Positions 6,772 through 13,591 of a stretch of 33,950 nt of DNA are shown here, piece by piece. The DNA lies in the NCBI GenBank assembly GCA_001897515.1, contig MKTA01000026.1:1-33950 (forward strand). The letters run 5' to 3'. This stretch comes from Bacteroidetes bacterium 41-46 (GTDB lineage: Bacteria > Bacteroidota > Bacteroidia > Bacteroidales > UBA932). A program made the position numbers and the translations under genes. Under the pieces are notes generated by a model. It was not told the origin of the DNA. It saw only the letters and a list, made by a program, of their open reading frames with translations, and ran no database searches. The number at the start of each line of letters is the position of its first letter. Positions within the stretch are counted from its first letter, which is position 1.

Positions 6772-7053
6772 CTAGTCCAGTCGAATTTCAACAAGGCACA
6801 TCCGCCAATATTGGCAAAAAGCAGCTAAAGCCGTGGAAAACCGCAATACGCGTAGGAAAGTGTTGTCTTCAACTAAGATGCAGACGTGATAATAATAGCC
6901 TGTATCTCCATATCCATCAAATGGCTCCTTTGAGAAACGATGTTTAATGTAAAAGGAGTTAAGGAAGTTTCGCAATGCCTTTTTCATCATTTCAGTTTCT
7001 ACGATAGAGGCATTTCCTAGAGAAACTTCACAATAATATGAATGGTTATCCAT
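6772..7053 (-). CDS. Unknown protein encoded against the early operon
   Basis: A 93-residue frame starts at MDNHSYYCEVSLGNASIVE (ATG 7053). Its composition is protein-like, with aromatic and acidic residues mixed and a FDGYGDTGYYYHVCILVED core suggestive of a beta-rich fold. The overlapping rightward frame is basic and low in hydrophobic order, so the minus frame was preferred. It would be transcribed leftward from the 7054-7166 gap, opposite the transposase. The family is unknown. It could be a lysogeny-time gene. Confidence 0.5.
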   Translation of the reverse strand: MDNHSYYCEVSLGNASIVETEMMKKALRNFLNSFYIKHRFSKEPFDGYGDTGYYYHVCILVEDNTFLRVLRFSTALAAFCQYWRMCLVEIRLD

Positions 7054-7166
7054 ACGCTTAATTTTTAGTTGGTTAATAGGTTGAACGAAATTAAGCAATC
7101 CCGTCGAGGTACACAAGAGCCCTCACTCCCGGTCGAAGTTCCGGGGCGGGAACAACAAAAAAGACA

Positions 7167-9191
7167 ATGGTAGAGTATCATAACAATATATTCTGTATTC
7201 AATCAAACTGGCTGTTTGGCGAGGGTGAGATTATGTCAGAAGAGGCATACAATCACATTGCTAAGCGTAAGCAGGTTAATATCGTTCGCAGAGGTTGTCG
7301 TAATACACCTGCTTTGGTTGAATATGACAGTTTACCGTCTCGCTTTAAATTATTGGTTGAACAAAAGGTTGGTAATCCGCGGAGGTTAATTGAAAAAAGT
7401 GATGTGGAACAACACATTGCCGTGGATAGCGAGGCGGTTTCTTTTTATAGTCGTTGGGAGCTTGATAACGGCAAAAATCTCAACCGGGATGTACAGGTTG
7501 AATACTACTGGAACGCTGTTGTGCTTAACGCAGTAAGAAAAGTCGTTAATACACGTAAGGCTTTGCACAAGGCTCTCAATAATCGTCCTGGCGGAATGTG
7601 GGAAAGTATCTCTAACTCCGTTAACGACATTAACAGAACTAATATTCCTCATACCTTACCGGCTAACCCTCGTCGTCTTCAGGACAAATACAATCAGTAC
7701 ATCAAAGAGGGCTATTCTGCGCTCATTCACCGCAATTTCTGCAATGCAAACTCTCGCAAGGTTGACACACGTCTTGAAAAACTAATCCTTTCTATCTACT
7801 GCATGGGCAATAAGCCATACTCTTCATGGGTTCATGAGGATTATATGCGTTTTATTGCCGGTGTTCTGGATATTGTTGACATGGAGAGTGGAGAGTTGTA
7901 TGATCGCGCAGATTTCTTCGACGATAAAAAAGGCACTTACATCAGTATTTCTGAAGCCACATGCTGGAATTACATCAATAAGCCATCAAATGCCGCTATT
8001 GTGGCTCGTCTGCGTAGCGGCAATCACCGTTACCTGTCAACAGTTCGTCCGCATTATCACAGGCACGCACCTAAGTACTCTCTAAGCAAAATTTCTCTCG
8101 ATGACAGAGATCTCCCAAGAAAGCTTCATGACGGAAACCGTGTGAAAGCTTATTATGCTTACGATGTTGCATCCGGATGTCTGATTGGTGCCTCTTACTC
8201 TTTGCGTAAAGACAGAGATCTGTTCATTGACTGCGTAAGAAACATGTTCCGTTTTATTGATTCTCGCGGATGGGGTCTTCCTCTGGAACTTGAGGTAGAG
8301 CATCACCTGGTACGTGAGTTTGATAATAATCTGATGAAAGCCGGGCTTGTATTTCCTTTTGTAAGGTGGTGTGCCCCGGGTAACTCACAGGAAAAACACG
8401 CTGAACAGCTGAATCGTCAGAAGAAGTACGGTTATGAAAAGCGTTATCAAGATGGCATAGGACGTTGGTATTCAAAAGACAGCTCAAATCAGGTTGATGG
8501 TGATAGAATTTTTGACGATACAACACAAAAGTATGTCGTAAAAGAGAGAACCTATGACTACGCCAGGTTGGTAGCTGAAGATCTTGAAACTATTGAGGCT
8601 TATAATAACGGATTGCACCGAAATCAGAAGGATTATCCGGGTATGACCAGAATGCAGGTTTTAGTAAAACTCCTCAATCCAAACCTTGCTGATATCAACA
8701 AAGCTTTGCTGGCGCGTTACATAGGAGAGAAAACGACTACAAGCATTCAGCGTAATATGTATTGTCAGGTGCAATACAATGATTATATGCTGCCTTCTCC
8801 TGAAGTTCTTTCTAACCTGGCGCCAAATAACTACACAGTTAATGCTTATTATCTTCCCGGCGAGACAATCAAAGAAGTTTACCTCTATCAAAATGAACAG
8901 TTCATTGCTTGTGCTCAGCAGATAGAGACATTCAATACCTCTATTGCTGAGCGCACTGACGCCGATACTTTAGCAATGACTTCTCAGGCAAAATACATAG
9001 CTCAGTTTGATGCTATGGTCAAGAGAGGTAAAGGTACAATATCAAAAGTTCAGTTTTTGGGCAGTATTAGTCACTTAGAATCTATTGAGCCGGAGCTAGT
9101 GCCTGTTCTGGTAAGCAATGACAACGATTCTTTTGATGATTACAACTACAATCCGGACTATCACACCAAGATGGCTATAGACAATCTTTAA
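7167..9191 (+). CDS. MuA-like DDE transposase
   Basis: This 674-residue protein is the phage transposase, carrying out integration and replicative transposition. The N-terminal part (about 20-190) reads like MuA DNA-binding domains. The RNase H-like core follows, with Asp333 in YYAYDVASG and Glu409 in GNSQEKHAE as first and third metal ligands. The second acid appears to be Glu376 or Glu378 in LELEVEHHL rather than the usual Asp. A beta-barrel and C-terminal region after about 500 would contact the MuB-like ATPase. Size is close to MuA (663 residues). It precedes the MuB-like gene by 24 bp. ATG 7167 was accepted; ATG at residue 23 is an alternative. Confidence 0.92.
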   Translation: MVEYHNNIFCIQSNWLFGEGEIMSEEAYNHIAKRKQVNIVRRGCRNTPALVEYDSLPSRFKLLVEQKVGNPRRLIEKSDVEQHIAVDSEAVSFYSRWELDNGKNLNRDVQVEYYWNAVVLNAVRKVVNTRKALHKALNNRPGGMWESISNSVNDINRTNIPHTLPANPRRLQDKYNQYIKEGYSALIHRNFCNANSRKVDTRLEKLILSIYCMGNKPYSSWVHEDYMRFIAGVLDIVDMESGELYDRADFFDDKKGTYISISEATCWNYINKPSNAAIVARLRSGNHRYLSTVRPHYHRHAPKYSLSKISLDDRDLPRKLHDGNRVKAYYAYDVASGCLIGASYSLRKDRDLFIDCVRNMFRFIDSRGWGLPLELEVEHHLVREFDNNLMKAGLVFPFVRWCAPGNSQEKHAEQLNRQKKYGYEKRYQDGIGRWYSKDSSNQVDGDRIFDDTTQKYVVKERTYDYARLVAEDLETIEAYNNGLHRNQKDYPGMTRMQVLVKLLNPNLADINKALLARYIGEKTTTSIQRNMYCQVQYNDYMLPSPEVLSNLAPNNYTVNAYYLPGETIKEVYLYQNEQFIACAQQIETFNTSIAERTDADTLAMTSQAKYIAQFDAMVKRGKGTISKVQFLGSISHLESIEPELVPVLVSNDNDSFDDYNYNPDYHTKMAIDNL

Positions 9192-9215
9192 ACATCATAA
9201 AAACACCATTTAAAT

Positions 9216-10085
9216 ATGATTACAATTGAATTTAAGCAGAGAATAATTGAAGCGATAAAGAAGTATCGCAACAATTACGCCAGTGCCGCCAAGATGGCAA
9301 CGGCTTTGGGTATTTCAAGTGCTCAGTTCTCAAGGATTCTCAACGGCGAACTTGAGGGAGTCGTATCTGATGCTAACTGGATAAGCATCGCCCGCAACCT
9401 GAATGTGCAGATGCACCAGGAAGAGGAGTGGAAGATTGCTAAGACTCCTGTTTTTTCGCAAGTATACGCACAACTTCTCGCGTGTAAGGAAAGTGGTCTC
9501 AGTGGGTTGCTTTGCGATATGGCAGATGTTGGGAAAACTTTCACGGCAAAGGCATTTGCCAGGGAGCATAAATTCACTATTTACATTGACTGTTCTCAGG
9601 TTAAGAGTCGTCAAAAACTTATCAGACAAATTGCTAAAGAACTGGGGCTAGGTAATACCGGTCGGTATGCAGATGTGTATGCAGATTTGGTGTTTTATCT
9701 GCGTAGCATCCCTAGCCCCTTAATTATACTTGATGAAGCCGGCGATCTGGATTATCCGGCATTTTTGGAGCTCAAGGCCCTCTGGAATGCAACAGAGGGC
9801 TGTTGCGGCTGGTACATGATGGGGGCCGATGGCTTGAAAGCGAAAATTGAAAGCAACTTAGGGCGTAAGCGAGTTGGATATGCGGAGATCTTCTCCCGTT
9901 TTGGAAGCAGATATCAGAAAGTGACTCCGGATGGCCGAGAGGCTCTTGATGAGTTCACTAAAACACAAATAGTAATGATTGCCCGAGCCAATTCTGACAA
10001 TGTAGATGTTAAAAAGCTCATTGCCAAAACGGGTGGCTCGTTACGCCGAGTGAGGGTTGAACTTCAAAAAATGAGGATGGCATAA
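9216..10085 (+). CDS. MuB-like AAA+ ATPase, transposition target selector
   Basis: This 289-residue protein has an N-terminal Cro/CI-like HTH (about residues 15-60, with ALGISSAQFSRILNGE), then a P-loop at MADVGKTFTAK (Gly106-Lys107-Thr108) and Walker B LIILDEAGD. These parts match the two-domain MuB plan: it binds DNA as ATP-dependent filaments, picks target sites and activates the transposase. The P-loop lacks the first glycine of a classical GxxxxGKT. The gene is directly downstream of the transposase, and its stop overlaps the next start by one base (TAATG). Confidence 0.9.
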   Translation: MITIEFKQRIIEAIKKYRNNYASAAKMATALGISSAQFSRILNGELEGVVSDANWISIARNLNVQMHQEEEWKIAKTPVFSQVYAQLLACKESGLSGLLCDMADVGKTFTAKAFAREHKFTIYIDCSQVKSRQKLIRQIAKELGLGNTGRYADVYADLVFYLRSIPSPLIILDEAGDLDYPAFLELKALWNATEGCCGWYMMGADGLKAKIESNLGRKRVGYAEIFSRFGSRYQKVTPDGREALDEFTKTQIVMIARANSDNVDVKKLIAKTGGSLRRVRVELQKMRMA

Positions 10086-10696
10086 TGTCCCGCGCATTAA
10101 CGGCAAAAAATATTTTTGAGAAGAAATATAAGCTCTTTGAATTTTATGGTGAGTGGAAAGAGGCGTTTGATTGTCCTGAGAGATATGGTGTATGGTTCAT
10201 CTGGGGCAATTCAGGCAATGGCAAGACAACTTTTGTGCTTCAGCTCATAAAGTATCTTACTCAGTTTGATGAAGTGTTACTCAACTCCTTGGAAGAAGGG
10301 TCTTCACACACTCTCAAGAAGGGATTTGTCCGGGTAGGGATGGGAGAAGTATCCAGCAAGGTTCTGATAGTCTCCGAGACTGTCGAGCGCCTTGAAGAGC
10401 GATTGAGTGCGAAGAAGAGCCCCGGGATAGTCGTTATAGACAGTTTCCAGTACTTTCAGCTCACCTATAAGCAGTACATATCCTTTAAGGAGAAGTATCC
10501 AAAAAAGCTGCTAATATTCATTTCTCATGCAGATGGCCGTTCACCGGCAGGCAGATCTGCAAAGAGTGTGATGTACGACGCAACACTTAAGGTGTGGGTA
10601 GAGGGTTACAGAGCGTTTTCTAAAGGACGCTATATAGGAGAAAAAGGAGACATAACAATATGGCCAGAAGGGGCCGTAAAATATTGGGGAGAATAA
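10085..10696 (+). CDS. Second P-loop ATPase (RecA/Sak4-like)
   Basis: The 203-residue protein carries a perfect Walker A motif, GNSGNGKTT, near residue 43 and Walker B IVVIDSFQYF near residue 120, with a later ISHADGRSP that could act as sensor. The fold looks like RecA-type ATPases used by phages for recombination (Sak4-like), without the HTH of MuB. It is translationally coupled to MuB through a one-base overlap, so it probably acts on DNA during transposition or repair of the products. Its exact activity cannot be read from sequence. Confidence 0.75.
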   Translation: MSRALTAKNIFEKKYKLFEFYGEWKEAFDCPERYGVWFIWGNSGNGKTTFVLQLIKYLTQFDEVLLNSLEEGSSHTLKKGFVRVGMGEVSSKVLIVSETVERLEERLSAKKSPGIVVIDSFQYFQLTYKQYISFKEKYPKKLLIFISHADGRSPAGRSAKSVMYDATLKVWVEGYRAFSKGRYIGEKGDITIWPEGAVKYWGE

Positions 10697-10701
10697 CAAT
10701 C

Positions 10702-11178
10702 ATGGTAACAAAAGTAAAATCTTCAAAAGCGACAATCTTACTTAAGCGTTTCCACATTTTATGCGGACAGGCTTCGATGCGTGAGGAAGAAAAAAGAGCT
10801 TTCATTCGTAGCTATGGCGTAGAAAGCAGCAAATCTTTAACTGTAAAGCAGTTGAGTGAAGCTTGCCAAGTTCTGGCATATGAACAAAATAAAAGACAAC
10901 AGGAAGCAGACATATGGCGCAAGCGAGTTATTGCAGCCATATGCTCATATATTGATTCCTCGTCAATTGCAGGCATAGATAACAAGGTTCACTACGCTAA
11001 GGCTATAGCAGTAAAAGCTGCCGGTGCTAAATCTTTTAACGACATACCATGTCACAAATTGCAGCTGTTGTATAATACTTTTTTAAAGCGTAACAGACTT
11101 CACGAAGAGGTTGTTCAGCTCTTGTCTGAGGCAGAGCTGTATGTGCAGAATATTAAGGAATCATTAGGACTAAAATAA
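10702..11178 (+). CDS. GemA-like (DUF1018, Mu gp16) protein
   Basis: The protein has 158 residues from ATG 10702, chosen because it follows the upstream stop by 5 bp; an earlier in-frame ATG at 10660 would overlap the ATPase. The N-terminal KRFHILCGQASMREEEKRAF and SSKSLTVKQLSEACQVL match the order of elements in the GemA/gp16 family, which affects host gene expression in Mu. A helical C-terminal half follows. The family match is by eye and moderately secure. Confidence 0.7.
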   Translation: MVTKVKSSKATILLKRFHILCGQASMREEEKRAFIRSYGVESSKSLTVKQLSEACQVLAYEQNKRQQEADIWRKRVIAAICSYIDSSSIAGIDNKVHYAKAIAVKAAGAKSFNDIPCHKLQLLYNTFLKRNRLHEEVVQLLSEAELYVQNIKESLGLK

Positions 11179-11189
11179 ATAAAGATATT

Positions 11190-11525
11190 ATGAAAAATGC
11201 ATGGATGATTTCCGTCGCTCGAGAAAGAGCAGAGCAGGTTTACGTACATGGACACACAGAGGAAAGGGATGTCCAGGAAAACACAGATGATCAACTAATC
11301 AAGGGAGCAGTTGCCCTGGTAGAAAAAGACTATAAGCCGGCACTTTCTGCAGAAGAAATTGATGCGCTTTGTCCTGCCGGCTGGAATTTGGAGGGATGGC
11401 GTAAGATGTACAACAAAGAGCGCAAGGAAAGGACAATTAAAGCTTGTGCGCTACTTGCTGCTCAGATTGATTTGATTGAAAATATCGAATTGGTCAAAAC
11501 AACAAAAACCAAACGAAACAAGTAA
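11190..11525 (+). CDS. Unknown early phage protein, 111 residues
   Basis: The N-terminal half is acidic and the C-terminal half has PAGWNLEGWRKMYNKERKERT followed by IKACALLAAQIDLIE, a pattern seen at the end of several small phage proteins of unknown function. There is no signal or membrane segment. It sits 11 bp after the GemA-like gene in the same operon. Confidence 0.6.
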   Translation: MKNAWMISVARERAEQVYVHGHTEERDVQENTDDQLIKGAVALVEKDYKPALSAEEIDALCPAGWNLEGWRKMYNKERKERTIKACALLAAQIDLIENIELVKTTKTKRNK

Positions 11526-11536
11526 CACTTTCAGCT

Positions 11537-11791
11537 ATGGGCATAATTGAAGAAAGCATAAACAGGAAAGACCTGCTGGCTGAGAAGAAGAAACTTCAGG
11601 AACTTTTAAAAAAAGAAAAGGAGATTGAGCACAGCCTCACTGTTGGAACCTATAGTGAAGACTCATGGAGAGAGCTGCAATGTATCCGACATAAAATTTC
11701 AATTACTGAGGCAAAGATTGATGGCAGTTTTTACAACGGTGAGCCGGTTCCTCAAACATTACGAATGTCAAATACTAATAAATATGAATAA
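11537..11791 (+). CDS. Small coiled-coil early protein
   Basis: The 84-residue product has an N-terminal charged helix (residues 8-33, rich in K, E and L) that should form a coiled coil, then a short polar tail. No family is recognised. Its end overlaps the next start by 8 bp. Confidence 0.55.
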   Translation: MGIIEESINRKDLLAEKKKLQELLKKEKEIEHSLTVGTYSEDSWRELQCIRHKISITEAKIDGSFYNGEPVPQTLRMSNTNKYE

Positions 11792-12152
11792 ATTAATTCA
11801 AACTGAAATTATTCATCCTCAATATCCCGAAGGAGCGATTTGTATAAAGGAGAATAACTTTACTCTGACACCTGTTGCTATTATCCCCTTTCCTGCTCCA
11901 TTTCATCAAGGGGGAGTTCAACGACAAAAGAATTACGGAAAGCTTTTCGTTCACTCTCCTGAAAACTTTGAGCGAATGAAAGATCTTTCTCAAGTAGTTA
12001 ATCAAATTGTTGCAGAATGCGCAAAGGCCATTGTGCCTGATGGAACACCGGCTAATGAAGCTTTGAGTAATATAATTGGACTCATTGACAATTCAGCGGT
12101 GAGTAGACTTCTTCAGGAGACAACAGCTTTAATTGAGGAGGTAGAAAAATGA
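11784..12152 (+). CDS. Unknown early phage protein, 122 residues
   Basis: ATG 11784, overlapping the upstream stop, was chosen over a longer in-frame extension that would overlap the coiled-coil gene almost entirely. The middle part (FHQGGVQRQKNYGKLFVHSP) suggests a small beta-sheet domain, and the C-terminus is helical. No family is recognised. Its end overlaps the HAD gene start by 4 bp (ATGA). Confidence 0.6.
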   Translation: MNKLIQTEIIHPQYPEGAICIKENNFTLTPVAIIPFPAPFHQGGVQRQKNYGKLFVHSPENFERMKDLSQVVNQIVAECAKAIVPDGTPANEALSNIIGLIDNSAVSRLLQETTALIEEVEK

Positions 12153-12511
12153 TTATTGCAGTTGATTTTGATGGGACTATTCATGGAGGAAGCTACCCAA
12201 GCATAGGGTACCTTTTTCCTGACGTCAGGAAAACGATCTCATCGTTAAGGGCAAATGGACACTATGTGATTATTTGGACATGTAGAACCGGACAAGATCT
12301 GCTTGAAGCGATTAATTGGCTGCTTGAAAACAAGATTGAATTTGACAGGATCAATGACAATCATCCATCCAACATCGCCAATTATGGCGGTAATACACGC
12401 AAAATTTTTGCAGATCTGTATATAGATGATAAGCAGGTGGGAGAGCTGCCCAAATGGGATAAAATAGAGGAATACATAATCAATAATACTTTAAACACCA
12501 ATAAATTATGA
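12149..12511 (+). CDS. HAD-superfamily phosphatase (BT0820-like)
   Basis: This 120-residue HAD hydrolase has motif I DFDGTI (Asp6 as nucleophile, Asp8 as acid/base), motif II in WTCRTG, and a late acidic motif in FADLYIDDK. It has no large cap domain, as in the short Bacteroides BT0820-type phosphatases. The substrate is unknown; a phage may use it to remove phosphate from nucleotides or sugars. It overlaps both neighbours by 4 bp, so it is coupled to the variable-protein gene that follows, though its link with the DGR is probably only operonic. Confidence 0.8.
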   Translation: MIIAVDFDGTIHGGSYPSIGYLFPDVRKTISSLRANGHYVIIWTCRTGQDLLEAINWLLENKIEFDRINDNHPSNIANYGGNTRKIFADLYIDDKQVGELPKWDKIEEYIINNTLNTNKL

Positions 12512-12990
12512 AAAAGGAACTAGTAATTACTGAGAAAAACGCAAAGTTTTTTTACGAAATGGCTTCTGACGAACTTAAAAAAGAACTTGAAAATTCTTTT
12601 GGCAAAGCCTTTTTTGAGTCAGACATAACAGATAGTGTTAAATCTTTAAAAGATGCATTTAAAGTTACCGGGCGACCTGAAACACCATCATTTTCTGATG
12701 TGCCGGAGGATTTACGCCCGTTTTTTCAAGCAACATATAATGTAGTTGTTATAAATGAGGCTTTGAATGAGGGTTTTCGTGGAAATATATACAACGAAGA
12801 TGAATCTCGTTACTATCCTTGGTTCAGGCCTTCCGGCTCTCCTGGGTCCTTCCGGTTCGGCGGGGCGTCTTACGAAAGCTCGAATGCGGATGCGGGTGCC
12901 GGCTCTCGCCTTTGCCTGAAAAACTATGATATAGCTTGCTATGTAGGTAAGCAATTTACAGAAGAATACCGAAAAATGTTAGAATCATAA
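12508..12990 (+). CDS. DGR variable protein 1
   Basis: This 160-residue protein is a DGR target. Residues 1-45 are an extra N-terminal segment not present in its paralogue. Residues 46-110 are the conserved scaffold (KDAFKVTGRP, VPEDLRPFF, EALNEGF, YYPWF), and residues 111-136 are encoded by the 78-bp variable repeat and end in GAGSRLC. The tail KNYDIACYVGKQFTEEYRKM closes the domain. Small proteins with EALNEG and GSRLC around a hypervariable segment are known from DGR-bearing Bacteroidota phages and probably fold like C-type lectins. There is no signal peptide or membrane helix. The binding partner is unknown. Confidence 0.88.
   Translation: MKKELVITEKNAKFFYEMASDELKKELENSFGKAFFESDITDSVKSLKDAFKVTGRPETPSFSDVPEDLRPFFQATYNVVVINEALNEGFRGNIYNEDESRYYPWFRPSGSPGSFRFGGASYESSNADAGAGSRLCLKNYDIACYVGKQFTEEYRKMLES
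12838..12915 (+). repeat. DGR variable repeat 1 (VR1)
   Basis: The 78-bp segment, in frame as codons 111-136, aligns without gaps to the template at 13412-13489. Twelve of the template's 19 adenines are changed, whereas only 2 of the 59 other positions differ (both T to G). This is the signature of adenine-directed mutagenic retrohoming. Confidence 0.93.
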
Positions 12991-13010
12991 TTACTTAAAA
13001 GCTATTACTA

Positions 13011-13382
13011 ATGGAAACTAAAAACATCATGGAGCGCGTCAAAACAATTGAAGACGCATTCGAAGTAACCGGACGTCCTAAAGTTGATTTCTCAAATGTA
13101 CCTGAAGATCTCAGAGCTTACTTTGAAAACCAGTACAACGCCGTTGTAGTGACAGAAGCACTTAATGAAGGCTATCAGCCAAACTGGGATAACTCAAGAG
13201 AACTTAAATGGAGGCCTTGGTTTGTTATGTCTCCTTGGTCCTTCCGGGTCCACGATGCGGGTTGCGGAAGCTCGTATGCGGCTGCGGGTGCCGGCTCTCG
13301 CCTTTGCTCTCCATCAGAAGAAATTGCCGAATACTCCGCCAGGCAGTTTAAGGATATCTGGAGAGGAGTTCAACTAGGTTGA
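13011..13382 (+). CDS. DGR variable protein 2
   Basis: A 123-residue paralogue of variable protein 1 that lacks the 45-residue N-terminal extension. The shared scaffold (EDAFEVTGRP, NVPEDLRAYF, EALNEGYQPNW, WRPWF) leads into residues 74-99 encoded by VR2 and ending GAGSRLC, then EEIAEYSARQFKDIW. Tandem duplication of the target gene is inferred. It stops 29 bp before the template repeat. Having two targets lets one template and one reverse transcriptase diversify two proteins. Confidence 0.9.
   Translation: METKNIMERVKTIEDAFEVTGRPKVDFSNVPEDLRAYFENQYNAVVVTEALNEGYQPNWDNSRELKWRPWFVMSPWSFRVHDAGCGSSYAAAGAGSRLCSPSEEIAEYSARQFKDIWRGVQLG
13230..13307 (+). repeat. DGR variable repeat 2 (VR2)
   Basis: The 78-bp segment, codons 74-99 of the second variable protein, aligns without gaps to the template. 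Fourteen of 19 template adenines are changed and 1 of 59 other positions (T to G at the base matching 13430). Confidence 0.94.
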
Positions 13383-13591
13383 TAATTGTAGGCTGCTTAT
13401 TTCTGAAGAGCTCTCCTTGGTCCTTCCGGTTCAACGATGCGAATTACGAAAACTCGAATGCGAATGCAGGTACCAGCTCTCACCTATGCAAAAAAAAGGA
13501 GATAAGGGCCTCGCCTCTTGGCGAAAAATAACAAGTTCAAAAAGTGTTGGTAAGACAGTTGTCTGAAGACTCTGATTAGAAAAGCAAAGAA
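13383..13591 (+). ncRNA. DGR template RNA region with spacer
   Basis: The 209 bp between variable protein 2 and the reverse transcriptase hold the template repeat and about 100 bp of spacer. No gene fits here. In characterised DGRs the template is transcribed as an RNA whose downstream spacer is needed to start cDNA synthesis. A small hairpin, CGCC-TCTT-GGCG, lies near 13520. RNA ends are not determinable from sequence. Confidence 0.6.
13412..13489 (+). repeat. DGR template repeat (TR)
   Basis: The 78-bp template lies on the same strand as its targets. Read in the VR frame it has five AAY codons (AAC, AAT) together with TAC, GAT, ACC, AGC and CAC, placing adenines at the codon positions that give the widest residue choice. 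It is not itself in a gene. Match to VR1 extends two bases further 5' (from 13410). Confidence 0.94.

Noticed and set aside
6690..6947. Rightward 85-residue frame overlapping the end of the small membrane protein
   Set aside because: Basic, cysteine-rich and irregular, without ribosome site; the opposite strand reads as a more natural protein.
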